A stretch of 64,000 nt of DNA, taken from positions 992,001-1,056,000 of the forward strand of contig NZ_CP061498.1 in NCBI RefSeq assembly GCF_014681765.1, written 5' to 3'. The position numbers were made by a program, and so were the translations under genes. Position 1 is the first letter of the stretch, and the number at the start of each line of letters is the position of its first letter. The notes beneath the pieces are model-generated. The model searched no databases. It saw only the letters and a program-made list of their open reading frames with translations, and was not told the origin of the DNA. The DNA comes from Roseicitreum antarcticum (GTDB lineage: Bacteria > Pseudomonadota > Alphaproteobacteria > Rhodobacterales > Rhodobacteraceae). Positions 1 to 7,400 of this stretch are shown one piece after another.

Positions 1-2
1 TG

Positions 3-422
3 TGGGGAACGATTGATACCCCCGACAGTTCACACGGCATGGCGATCAACGCAGGAGACAGCCGGATCGGGGCAGAGGGTCTGTCCTGCCGCGCCTGCCA
101 CCAGACGTCAACCCGGCCAAACACCGTGCCGCACGCGCCGCCGCACACCGGGATGGACTGGCAACTTGCACCGGTCGAATTCCAGTGGACCCAGCGGACC
201 GGCGCAGATATCTGCGAGCAACTGCGCGACCCGGTCCGCAACGGTGGCCGCGACGCGGAAGGCCTGGTCGAGCATATCCTCCACGATGCCGAGTTGATCG
301 GTTTCATCACCTGGAGTTTTGATCCCGGTGCAGGCCGCGCACCTGCACCCGGAAGTTTACAGGCGCATCTGGAAGATATGGCGATCTGGACGGCCGCTGG
401 GATGCCCTGCCCAACAGAATGA
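3..422 (+). CDS. Isoquinoline 1-oxidoreductase-type c-type cytochrome subunit, C-terminal part (5' end outside window)
   Basis: The reading frame is open at the left edge, so only the last ~140 residues are present. A CRACH haem c motif lies near the visible start. It is followed by the family's usual C-terminal features: a HPH-like segment, WQLAP, an 'ICEQLRDPxRNG' segment and a Cys-Pro near the end. I recognise this arrangement from proteins annotated as isoquinoline 1-oxidoreductase subunit, periplasmic electron carriers for molybdenum hydroxylases; an upstream second haem motif would be outside the window. The xdhC gene 118 bp downstream, on the same strand, fits a molybdo-hydroxylase operon. 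The family name is from memory. Confidence 0.6.
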   Translation, partial: WGTIDTPDSSHGMAINAGDSRIGAEGLSCRACHQTSTRPNTVPHAPPHTGMDWQLAPVEFQWTQRTGADICEQLRDPVRNGGRDAEGLVEHILHDAELIGFITWSFDPGAGRAPAPGSLQAHLEDMAIWTAAGMPCPTE

Positions 423-540
423 CACGACAGGACACGGCAAAAATGACTCGTCGGAATGCCTTGGGGAAGACAATCGTGTCGCTGTGCGGCATATGTGCTT
501 GCCGCATCGCTCCCTACTGTCCCGCGACACCTGACTGCGT

Positions 541-1398
541 TTGAACCACCGAATGATCAGCCCGAAACAGAGTAATTTGCAGCGCGTGTCAGAGTCCCGA
601 ACCATTGAAGTCGGCGCTACGGCCGACGCGCAGCTGGTGCTTGAGGGCATTCGCACCCTCGGCGGCGTGATAGCGGTTTTATGTTCGACGGACGGCGGCT
701 TTTATCGCGCGCCCGGGGCCCTGATGGGTTTCTGTCAGGACGGCACCGTGATTGGAGATTTGTCATCAGGCTGCATCGAGGCGGACCTTGCATTGCATGC
801 TGCCAGTTGTTGGGCGACCGGTCGCCCGCTGACCTTGCGCTACGGAAAGGGATCGCCCTTTTTCGATATCGTTTTGCCATGCGGCGGCAGTATCGATGTC
901 CAGCTTTCGCCAATTCCTGATGCCAATCTCCTCGATCAGACTCTGACCGACATGGCGGCCCGCAAGTCCGCGGCGCTTTCGCTCCCGGGCTTGCCACACC
1001 TTGTCTTTCGACCGGACCCTCGTGTGATCGTGGTAGGCAGCACGCCCGAGGCCCTGCAGTTGCACCGCATCGCCTGTGCCGGTGGCTATGACGTGACGCT
1101 GGATGCCAACCCCGACCTGAGCCGGATTGACCAACGCACAGCGATCGTCCTCATGCACCACGACCACGATAAGGCCATCGCCCAACTGCGCGACGCGCTT
1201 TACACACCGGCATACTGGATCGGGGCCCTCGGCAGTCATTCGACGCAATCAAGGCGTCTGGCCGCATTGCGCGGGCTGGGCGTGAGCCGCGCTGAACTTG
1301 ACCGTGTCCGTGGACCGATCGGATTGATCGCCAGTGGCCGAGACCCCCGCACGCTTGCAGTGTCGGTTTTGGCAGACATCGTGCAGGCGGCCCGGTAG
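541..1398 (+). CDS. xdhC: XdhC family molybdenum-cofactor insertion/sulfuration protein
   Basis: 285 residues, a normal XdhC length. The N-terminal XdhC/CoxI domain has the signature GDLSSGCIEAD at about residues 75-85. The C-terminal Rossmann-like half ends with the typical GALGS...SRR...L and IGLIASGRDPRTLAVS segments. XdhC-type chaperones bind sulfurated Moco and load it into xanthine-dehydrogenase-like hydroxylases in the cytoplasm. The start is TTG at 541 with an ATG four codons in (553); neither has a strong ribosome site. It probably serves the hydroxylase whose cytochrome subunit lies just upstream. Confidence 0.85.
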   Translation: MNHRMISPKQSNLQRVSESRTIEVGATADAQLVLEGIRTLGGVIAVLCSTDGGFYRAPGALMGFCQDGTVIGDLSSGCIEADLALHAASCWATGRPLTLRYGKGSPFFDIVLPCGGSIDVQLSPIPDANLLDQTLTDMAARKSAALSLPGLPHLVFRPDPRVIVVGSTPEALQLHRIACAGGYDVTLDANPDLSRIDQRTAIVLMHHDHDKAIAQLRDALYTPAYWIGALGSHSTQSRRLAALRGLGVSRAELDRVRGPIGLIASGRDPRTLAVSVLADIVQAAR

Positions 1399-1445
1399 CA
1401 CTGATTGTCGCATCGTTCGGTGTTCGATCCCATGATGCGAGGGTG

Positions 1446-2009
1446 CTATCCTTCCGTTGGGATGGAGGGATGCAGGGATGGAACCACAATGCCAAGCGGC
1501 AAAGAAATCGAAGTCAATCGGCGTGCATTGCGTGGCACGCGCACGTCGAACGCAAGGACCAGATCCGCCCCCCCTGATGCACCAAATCAACCGCATCTTG
1601 TAACCCCACCAGTTGAACATCGACACTGATCTCCGGATGGCGCACCCAAAAACCAGCCAGCACATATGGCAAGATACCCCGCGACGCGCTTTCGATCACC
1701 GCCAGGGTCACCGTGCCACGTCGCAGCCCCCGCATATCGCCAATCTCCGCCACAGCGGGGTTCATTTCGCCCGAAGATTGCTTGATGTGACACTCCAGCA
1801 ACGCATCTGCGGAGGTCAGTCTCAGCCTTTGTTTTGTGCGATCAAACAAAGGCGTACCAAGGTCCTCTTCAAGCTGCTTGATCGATCAGGAAATCGAAGA
1901 TGGCGCAACATTCAGCGTCAGGGCGGTTTGACGGACAGACCCCAAACGCGCCACCAAATAGAAATGGCAGACACGCGACGAAACGAGGCCGAGGCGATGG
2001 AAATCCAAG
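1446..2009 (-). pseudogene. LysR-family regulator, degraded (nonsense codon, frameshift, truncated)
   Basis: The N-terminal winged-helix reads from a TTG near 2009 through residues ending APSSIS. It then meets an in-frame TGA where family members have Arg, so a CGA-to-TGA change is likely. The frame continues with SIKQLEEDLGTPLFDRT and the start of the effector domain. A second break near 1560 shifts the frame, and the remainder stops at 1446, far short of the usual ~300 residues. It lies just downstream of and co-directional with the GST operon, which it may once have regulated. What is left cannot be a functional regulator. Confidence 0.8.
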
Positions 2010-2016
2010 AGCGTTC

Positions 2017-2637
2017 CTAATGGTAGTCCGGAATGCCGGGCATCGTAATAAAACCAGGCAGCGTGCGGATCCGGCGCGCCCAAAGGCGCAATGCGGGAAA
2101 CGCGTCGTGATCAAGGTAGAAATCGCGACTAAGCGCGAAAGCTGGGAACAGCGCAAGATCCGCCAAACTTGGCGCATCGCCTGCGACGAAACTTTCGCCA
2201 TGCAAAGATTGTCGCGTCAAATGATCGTCCAGAACACGGAAGGCGACACGCACCTTCTTGCGCAATTCAGAGACATCTCCCGGCGCGCCCAAGAGTGCGA
2301 CCGCACGCGCTTCCACCGCAACCGCCAGATCGCCACACGCAAACCCCAGCCAATCCATCATCCGCGCCCGGGTTTCTGCATCCAGCGGAATGAACCGTTT
2401 TTGCGTATCATGCTCAGCAACATAAAGTAGAATGGCGGAAAGATTGCGCAAGACAAGATCGCCATCTTCCAAGATCGGCAACCGCCCCATCGGGTTGAGC
2501 TTCAAATAGGTTGGCGATTTTTCTTCTGCCCCGGGAAAAGCATCCACGTTAGTCAATTGCACCGTTTGTTCCGTGCAAGACGCAACCAGACGGACGCGGT
2601 AGCAATCTTCAAAAAGGTCATAATTATGCAAGATCAT
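2017..2637 (-). CDS. Glutathione S-transferase family protein
   Basis: 206 residues, the normal cytosolic GST length. The N-terminal thioredoxin-like domain starts MILHNYDLFEDCYRVRL and carries the cis-Pro/ILEDGD segment (GRLPILEDGDLVLRNLSAILLYV) that binds glutathione. An all-helical C-terminal domain follows, with SLADLALFPAF. It overlaps the upstream Rieske gene by 4 bp, so the two are translationally coupled. Substrate cannot be predicted; a role beside a Rieske protein suggests aromatic or xenobiotic metabolism, which is inference only. Confidence 0.85.
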   Translation of the reverse strand: MILHNYDLFEDCYRVRLVASCTEQTVQLTNVDAFPGAEEKSPTYLKLNPMGRLPILEDGDLVLRNLSAILLYVAEHDTQKRFIPLDAETRARMMDWLGFACGDLAVAVEARAVALLGAPGDVSELRKKVRVAFRVLDDHLTRQSLHGESFVAGDAPSLADLALFPAFALSRDFYLDHDAFPALRLWARRIRTLPGFITMPGIPDYH

Positions 2638-3302
2638 GCCGTGGCCTCAAGCTCTTCAATCCGTCGCCGCAGCCCCTCGCTCCAATCAAGGACAGCCATT
2701 CTCGTATCCTTGGTGGCGCTCTCGGGAACGGTGATGTGCAGAGCGCATTGCGCGTGCGAAATCGGCTGAATACCGATGGTCATCTTGGTGCCATCGCGTT
2801 CCAAAGACACAACATTCACAACACCACACTCCGTTCCGCCTTGCTGTCGCAGCTGGTCCAAAGCGGTCGCAACAGGGGCATCAATATACACGGATTTCAC
2901 CCCATCCATGACGGGCACATCCGGCGACGCACTCGCGTCTGAACCAAGCGGCAAATGCGCCCAAATCATCCCCCCAGCCTCTGCAACACCGTAACGGGCA
3001 ACACAGATGGATTTCGGAACTTCAAGCTCAGGATGGGCGGGAATATACTGGCAAATACCGGTCTCGTCATATTCCCAGCCGTGGTAGAGGCAGGTGATAT
3101 GATCGCCGCGCACAAAGCCAAAACTCATTTTCATACCGCGATGCGGGCAACGGTCCTCCCAGGCATGTGCAACGCCAGAAGTATCACGCCATACGACGAT
3201 CTCAGCGCCCGCGGCCACCACGCCAGCAGAGGTGCCAGCTTCGATCATCTTGGACAGGGCGATCGGGACCCATTGTGACGGCGCTTCCACGGTCTGCGTC
3301 AT
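2634..3302 (-). CDS. Rieske [2Fe-2S] domain protein
   Basis: Starts at ATG 3302, overlapping the stop of the gene upstream. The Rieske cluster ligands are clear: C-P-H-R-G (about residues 52-56) and C-L-Y-H-G-W (about 71-76), the pattern of Rieske oxygenase ferredoxins and N-terminal oxygenase domains. At ~222 residues it is longer than a plain ferredoxin but shorter than a ring-hydroxylating oxygenase alpha subunit. No clear mononuclear-iron catalytic domain is visible, though the C-terminal 100 residues look like a small helix-grip domain. Middle gene of a three-gene leftward operon. Confidence 0.8.
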   Translation of the reverse strand: MTQTVEAPSQWVPIALSKMIEAGTSAGVVAAGAEIVVWRDTSGVAHAWEDRCPHRGMKMSFGFVRGDHITCLYHGWEYDETGICQYIPAHPELEVPKSICVARYGVAEAGGMIWAHLPLGSDASASPDVPVMDGVKSVYIDAPVATALDQLRQQGGTECGVVNVVSLERDGTKMTIGIQPISHAQCALHITVPESATKDTRMAVLDWSEGLRRRIEELEATA

Positions 3303-3562
3303 AGCGACATGCCCTTTTCTTCCTGCGTATCGTCGCGCCAGACGTCCTGAACCACGCAATCCGTTGGCCCAAGGCTCAAGGCCATCTCAAAGGCATCCAC
3401 CAGATCGGGTTGCCCTGTCACCAACATCTGCGCGTGGGTGTCACTTTGATCCTGTGCCACAAGCCACAGCGACAAGCGCTGCGCGCGGTGTTGCGCGAAT
3501 TCAAGAAAGCTCGTCGCAGGCAGTGTGCCCCGAAATACAAATCTGACCTGTTCGATTTTCAT
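3299..3562 (-). CDS. Small acylphosphatase-like domain protein
   Basis: 87 residues. The sequence RFVFRGTLPATSFLEFAQHRAQRL...LVTGQPDLVDAFEMALSLGP...VQDV follows the acylphosphatase fold pattern, including the late 'L..GP' turn. The usual catalytic GxVQGVGFR and Asn are not conserved, so enzymatic activity is doubtful. First gene of the leftward acylphosphatase-like / Rieske / GST operon, overlapping the Rieske gene by 4 bp. The fold call is by pattern only. Confidence 0.55.
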   Translation of the reverse strand: MKIEQVRFVFRGTLPATSFLEFAQHRAQRLSLWLVAQDQSDTHAQMLVTGQPDLVDAFEMALSLGPTDCVVQDVWRDDTQEEKGMSL

Positions 3563-3697
3563 ACATGCACGCCGTACCTGGCAAGAATGCCCCGATCAAC
3601 AAGGGGCAACGACTGAACTTTTCATATCAAAATCAGTTAGAGATCTGAAATCTACAGCCGTCAAGTGTTGTTCTAAACGCAACAGAAAGGTGCAAAC

Positions 3698-4256
3698 TCA
3701 ACCCCTATCATATGCTCCGTCGGCCGTGACGCTGCCAAGCTCCTGATCAGGTGGGATCTGGCTGAGAAAATCTGGCAGCATCGGGCCGTCCCCAATACTG
3801 CTCCTCGTTACCTCGATCGCGCGGATATCCAGCGTTTCCTCATCGACCCCAATGTGGATCTTGCGCCACAAGCGGCGTTTTGAACCGCCATGCTTGCGGG
3901 CATGCCACTCGCCTTCGCCTTCAGCCTTAATGCCTGTGCTGTCTACAAGCAGATGAAGTGGTCCTGCTGATCCCTTGTAAGGTATGCCGACGGATAGCGT
4001 CTTCTGACGCCGACACAGGGTGCTGAAGTCCGGCACCTACCAGTCCGGCACCGACCAGTCCGGCCCAACCCGTTTCAGCAAGCTCTCCACGAACCCGGTC
4101 GTCTGCCGCAAGGGCAAGCCGAACAGAACTTTGAGGGTCAAACACGCTTGAATGGCTGCATCGCTGCAGATTTGCTGGCGCCCCCGGCGTCCAGAGGCCT
4201 CTGCTTCCCATGACATCTCTGGATCAAACCAGATCGAAACCGAACCGCGCGGCTTA
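3698..4256 (-). pseudogene. IS5-family transposase remnant
   Basis: The DDE transposase core is readable: LHLLVDSTGIK, RKHGGSKRRLWRKIHIGVDEETLDI, and TADGAYD before an abrupt stop at 3698, so the C-terminal third is missing. The N-terminal part reads in the same frame from about 4256 (WFDP, SDAAIQACLTLKVLFGLPLRQTTGFVESLL). Near 4036 a 15-bp segment encoding DWSVP is duplicated in frame, and the second copy has TAG in place of TCG. No terminal inverted repeats were identified. A dead insertion-sequence fragment. Confidence 0.8.
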
Positions 4257-4370
4257 AGTGAGAGGTTATAATCTGCCCGGTTCCGGGTCTTGTACGTCGT
4301 CGGTGTCCAACGGCTCGTCGCAACCCGCTACCAAGCCAGATTCACACACTGAACCCCCTCACGCTGTGAT

Positions 4371-4782
4371 TTGTGCAACAAAGCCAGCACGATGCAAAGC
4401 CATAGCAAGAACGACATTGCGAAGATCAACAAGCAAATTGGAGGCTTTCTGGACCGGATTGTCGAAGCCGCGAACCCCAGCGTAATCACCGCCTATGAAA
4501 CACGCATCGGCAAACTGGAGAGACAGAAGCTGCTTTTGTCCGAAAAACTTACAAAACAGGCGAAGCCTGCGCATACCTTCGAGGATTTGTTCGAACTCTC
4601 CATGGCACTCCTCGCAAACCCTTGGAAAGTATGGGATTCAGGGTCTCTCAGCCTCAAGAGAATGGTGCTCAGATTGGCATCTATCGAGCGCATTTCCTAC
4701 GCCAGAGATTCAGGACTTCGAACGCCAAAATTACCGTTACCATTCAAGGCTTTAGATGACTTTAAAGGCGAGAAAAAGGTAA
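4371..4782 (+). pseudogene. Serine site-specific recombinase, 3' fragment
   Basis: Reads KINKQIGGFLDRIVEAANPSVITAYETRIGKLERQKLLLSEKL followed by TFEDLFELSMALLANPWKVW...LRLASIERISYAR and a LPFK tail. This matches the C-terminal coiled-coil and tail of large serine recombinases of alphaproteobacterial mobile elements. The resolvase catalytic domain and zinc ribbon are absent. The frame runs on into the tRNA-Arg-derived att repeat and stops at 4868. It is probably the scar of an older element that used the same tRNA-Arg locus before the prophage arrived. Confidence 0.7.
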
Positions 4783-4828
4783 TGGTGCACCCAGCAGGAT
4801 TCGAACCTGCGACCTCTGCCTTCGGAGG
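4783..4828 (-). repeat. attL: 46-bp tRNA-Arg 3'-half repeat
   Basis: Identical over 46 bp to 46984-47029 and differing immediately outside on both sides. It comprises the encoded CCA, acceptor 3' strand, T arm, variable region and anticodon 3' stem of tRNA-Arg. This is the left crossover product of integrase-mediated insertion; strand is given relative to the tRNA. Confidence 0.93.
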
Positions 4829-5187
4829 TATCGTCCCGCCCGCCAACCTATTGATGTTTGGTCAATAGCGCCCTGTCTTAAAGGCCCGTGTTCACGGTCT
4901 GGACACAGAAAGCAGGTTCGCGCAGGTTCAACGGCACAAAAGGGAACTGCCTTGATGCGGTGCCCGGCATTAAAGACGTCATGGAATCCTTGACGCTTGA
5001 CGCGCGTCGAAACCTGCCCTTTAGGGAGGGGGCATCCAATCGCCATGTTCACGCTATACCGCCCGATTCGTTCAGGTTTCGCACCCACTCGGCAAGGTCG
5101 AGATTCACGGAAGCAGGGGCGAAGCGGGGGCCAACCCCACCAGCCTCCCCCTTAGCCAGTAGTATATGAGCCTCCGCCGCCGGGCGT
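4829..5187. other. Non-coding left end of the prophage
   Basis: 359 bp between attL and the last lysis gene. I see no convincing gene, RNA or strong terminator on either strand. A short stretch beginning at 4851 (TATTGATGTTTGGTCAATA) is an imperfect inverted repeat and could form part of an integrase arm-binding site, which is speculative. Confidence 0.5.
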
Positions 5188-5421
5188 TCACCGGCAAGCC
5201 CCGGTCATAGCGTCATCCGTATCAGCCACCCACGCGCTCCATGCGCCCGTAATCGGCTCAGCGCGCGGCATGTCCAGCCGTTGCGCGCCGTAGGTGATGC
5301 ACCCCGCGTCACCACCTCCCGTCGTTCCGGCGCAACCGCTCATCAGGACTGTCGCCGCTATCACGCCCGCGCTGCACAGACGCTTGCCCACGCTTGACCC
5401 GCTCGATTGTTTCCTTGTCAT
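5188..5421 (-). CDS. Outer-membrane lipoprotein spanin (Rz1-like)
   Basis: 77 residues with a basic N-terminus, a short hydrophobic stretch and the lipobox LMSGC, so the mature protein would begin at Cys ~30 as an outer-membrane lipoprotein. The remainder has the form C-I-T-Y-G-A-Q-R-L-D-M-P-R...W-S-A-W-V-A-D-T-D, which I recognise from small lysis lipoproteins of Rhodobacteraceae phages. Its start lies inside the neighbouring membrane-protein gene in another frame (113-bp overlap), the classic nested Rz/Rz1 arrangement. Spanin pairs fuse inner and outer membranes at the last step of lysis. Confidence 0.7.
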   Translation of the reverse strand: MTRKQSSGSSVGKRLCSAGVIAATVLMSGCAGTTGGGDAGCITYGAQRLDMPRAEPITGAWSAWVADTDDAMTGACR

Positions 5422-5563
5422 CTTTCGCCCTTTGCTCTGCTGCGCCCTCGCGCCGTGCCTGACGCCTTCCTAGCGCCGTGTTGATCCAGACACCCAAGAC
5501 CGCCAGCACAGCCGCCAGCACCCCGCCCAGCGGCCCCCATAGCATGTTGACAAGGTCACTCAT
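5309..5563 (-). CDS. Inner-membrane spanin (Rz-like)
   Basis: 84 residues: one N-terminal transmembrane helix (LGGVLAAVLAVLGVWINTAL) followed by a strongly charged, helix-prone tail (RRQARREGAAEQRAKDDKETIERVKR). This topology, its position directly after the holin gene (8-bp overlap), and the lipoprotein gene nested in its 3' half identify it as the i-spanin. There is no sequence motif specific to the family, so the call rests on topology and context. Confidence 0.65.
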   Translation of the reverse strand: MSDLVNMLWGPLGGVLAAVLAVLGVWINTALGRRQARREGAAEQRAKDDKETIERVKRGQASVQRGRDSGDSPDERLRRNDGRW

Positions 5564-5765
5564 CGCCGCCGCCTTGGTCGATCAGCCGCCCGACGATGCC
5601 AGACAGCAACAGAGCGCCAGTTGCCGCCTGCACCGCCCAATCCGGCACCGCCTTCAGCATGTCAGGCGGCAATGCCAGCCACGCGCCCTGTATAGCTGCC
5701 GCGATGGTCATGGCTTGCAGAGAATACCAGCGCCAAGCCCGCTTTGCATCTTTGACCAGTTTCAT
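5556..5765 (-). CDS. Holin-like small membrane protein
   Basis: 69 residues with two hydrophobic segments (about 16-33 and 45-60), a basic N-terminus and an acidic C-terminus (GGGDE). It sits between the endolysin and the spanin pair and overlaps both. Size, topology and place in the lysis cassette indicate a holin that times membrane permeabilisation and lets the endolysin reach the wall. Confidence 0.7.
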   Translation of the reverse strand: MKLVKDAKRAWRWYSLQAMTIAAAIQGAWLALPPDMLKAVPDWAVQAATGALLLSGIVGRLIDQGGGDE

Positions 5766-6393
5766 TCGCGACCTCCAAATAAGCGGCGATGAATGCCCAG
5801 AAACCCCCGGAAGGTGCGGCGGGCGCTGTCGGTTGCGCGCTCTGCATGTAGCCCAGCACCTGAGCTTGCGTCAGCCTGCGCAACACCGAGCGCATGTTGG
5901 GGCGATTGCTGGCCGTGACGCCAAACACCGGCACTGTGCCGCCGGGATAGACGCCTTCGCGGAACAGTCGCATTTCAGCTTCGCGCCGACCTTTGATTTC
6001 AGGCGGCTTAAGCCAGCCCATGAAGCCATTTGTCGCGGCGGCGCGATTTCCCGCGTTCAGGTGCTTGGTCAGCTTCGCGCGTCCAATACCCCCGGTGTTG
6101 AAGTCGAACGACACCAGCGCATCAAATTCGTGCTGCTTCAGCGGCACCTTCACCGCGTCGCTAACGCGCTTTTCAAACCGGGCCAGATCGCGCCGGAACA
6201 CGTCGAACGCCTGCATCAGCGCCGCGTCCATATCGACCGGGTTCCCGCGCGGCATTGCCGCAGGATCAGGCCCGCCCGCGCTTGCTGTGTGGCCGATGCC
6301 AAACGTCCAGACATTCACGCTGTCCAGATACGGCGCAGGCACAACGCCCTCATGCAGCGCCAGCGCGAAAATACCTCGCTCAGAAACCCTCAC
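5662..6393 (-). CDS. Phage endolysin, GH24 (T4-type) lysozyme
   Basis: The N-terminal lysozyme domain shows the GH24 catalytic triad in its correct spacing: Glu15, Asp24 and Thr30 (E-x8-D-x5-T in HEGVVPAPYLDSVNVWT). FDALVSFDFNTG, a family hallmark, follows at about residues 93-104. The product cuts the peptidoglycan glycan backbone. No signal-arrest-release segment is obvious at the N-terminus, so export should depend on the holin. The last ~35 residues overlap the holin gene in another frame and may be dispensable. Confidence 0.88.
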   Translation of the reverse strand: MRVSERGIFALALHEGVVPAPYLDSVNVWTFGIGHTASAGGPDPAAMPRGNPVDMDAALMQAFDVFRRDLARFEKRVSDAVKVPLKQHEFDALVSFDFNTGGIGRAKLTKHLNAGNRAAATNGFMGWLKPPEIKGRREAEMRLFREGVYPGGTVPVFGVTASNRPNMRSVLRRLTQAQVLGYMQSAQPTAPAAPSGGFWAFIAAYLEVANETGQRCKAGLALVFSASHDHRGSYTGRVAGIAA

Positions 6394-6671
6394 TGTCTCA
6401 CCCTCCCTGAATCCCGCAAATACCGCGCCAACTCGTCCACGTTTTGGTCAATCCTCCTCAGCGTTGCTGCCGTGCTGTCACGCGATGATTCCAGCGACGT
6501 GACACGATTGCCGACCTCGCCAAGAGACGACCACAGCGAGAAAAGACCGGCGGCGAATAGCGGCAACGCCAGCCCCAAGCCCCACTTTCCCGTTGAGATA
6601 ATCCGGTCCAGCCGCTTGCTTATTTCATGGACCTCATCGTATTGCCCGTTTGTCATTGATGCCTCGTTCAT
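6390..6671 (-). CDS. Phage membrane/coiled-coil protein of the lysis region
   Basis: 93 residues from ATG 6671. One central transmembrane segment (GLGLALPLFAAGLFSLW) is flanked by a helical N-terminus and a C-terminal coiled coil (SLGEVGNRVTSLE...LRRIDQNVDELARYL). It overlaps the endolysin start by 4 bp (ATGA coupling). It resembles the small haemolysin-XhlA-like or second-holin genes often found beside endolysins; exact role unknown. Confidence 0.6.
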   Translation of the reverse strand: MNEASMTNGQYDEVHEISKRLDRIISTGKWGLGLALPLFAAGLFSLWSSLGEVGNRVTSLESSRDSTAATLRRIDQNVDELARYLRDSGRVRQ

Positions 6672-6678
6672 TTCCGTC

Positions 6679-6981
6679 TCACGTTTCCGACGCCCCGCCA
6701 AGTGCGTCGTTTCGCTCCAGCACCTTGCGCGCCCTGTTGACCTCTGATGCCCACGCCTCGGCGCAATGGTCGTTCTGCCAGAAGAACAACGCGTTGATTG
6801 CCCGCCGACCGCGCGCCCAACCCGCGCTGTGCTGGCTCTCCACATACGCCCGGCTTGATGTTGTCTGGTGCATTGAGCCACGCAGCAGCAGCGCATTGAT
6901 CATCCGCGACAGGATCGAGGTGATGGCATAGGCCACCTCATAGGCAACATGGCCGACCTGCTGGATCACGCCCCGGCTCAC
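6679..6981 (-). CDS. Hypothetical phage protein
   Basis: 100 residues, no recognised domain. A moderately hydrophobic N-terminal helix (VAYEVAYAITSILSRMINALLL) is followed by a polar stretch with NDHCAEAW. Its ATG overlaps the stop of the gene upstream (ATGA), placing it in the late operon between fibre and lysis genes. Possibly a lysis accessory or tail-associated protein. Confidence 0.5.
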   Translation of the reverse strand: MSRGVIQQVGHVAYEVAYAITSILSRMINALLLRGSMHQTTSSRAYVESQHSAGWARGRRAINALFFWQNDHCAEAWASEVNRARKVLERNDALGGASET

Positions 6982-7400
6982 GCCTCTGGCTCCGCGACTG
7001 GCACCACCCCCAGCGTGGCCATGATCGACAGCGCCACATCAGGCGGCATCGCGACCAACGCGATTATCTGGGTGCCGTCCCATATCGGCAGCGGGTTAGC
7101 CTCGCCCTCGGCGTCCAACGGGCGCCAGAACACGGTCGCGGCCAACGCCCGAGCAGCGCCGGTCATGTTGATCACCTGGTCGCTGTCCCAGACGGGCCGG
7201 TCGCCGACCGGCGCTTGCGCGCGGGCCAGCCAGGCGTCCGACTTCGGCCCAGACGCGACAACACAATCCGCGCCCTCGGCATCAACATAGCCGGGCACGA
7301 ACGTGCCCAGCCCCCCGATGTCATCATCGAGATACGCAGCCAGCGCGCGGGCATCATCAACCTGATCGGCGCGGCAAAATACGGTCACACGGGTGCTCAC
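6978..7400 (-). CDS. Hypothetical protein, fibre-associated
   Basis: 140 residues from GTG 7400, which overlaps the stop codon of the fibre gene (GTGA). Contains ...IWDGTQIIALVAMPPDVALSIMATLGVVPV near the C-terminus; no catalytic motif. A small gene immediately after a tail-fibre gene is often a fibre chaperone or head/tail decoration protein, but nothing in the sequence proves this. Confidence 0.5.
   Translation of the reverse strand: MSTRVTVFCRADQVDDARALAAYLDDDIGGLGTFVPGYVDAEGADCVVASGPKSDAWLARAQAPVGDRPVWDSDQVINMTGAARALAATVFWRPLDAEGEANPLPIWDGTQIIALVAMPPDVALSIMATLGVVPVAEPEA

Noticed and set aside
4783-4868. Protein-like end VHPAGFEPATSAFGG of the recombinase frame
   Set aside because: This is translated tRNA-Arg sequence in the att repeat, a well-known annotation artefact.
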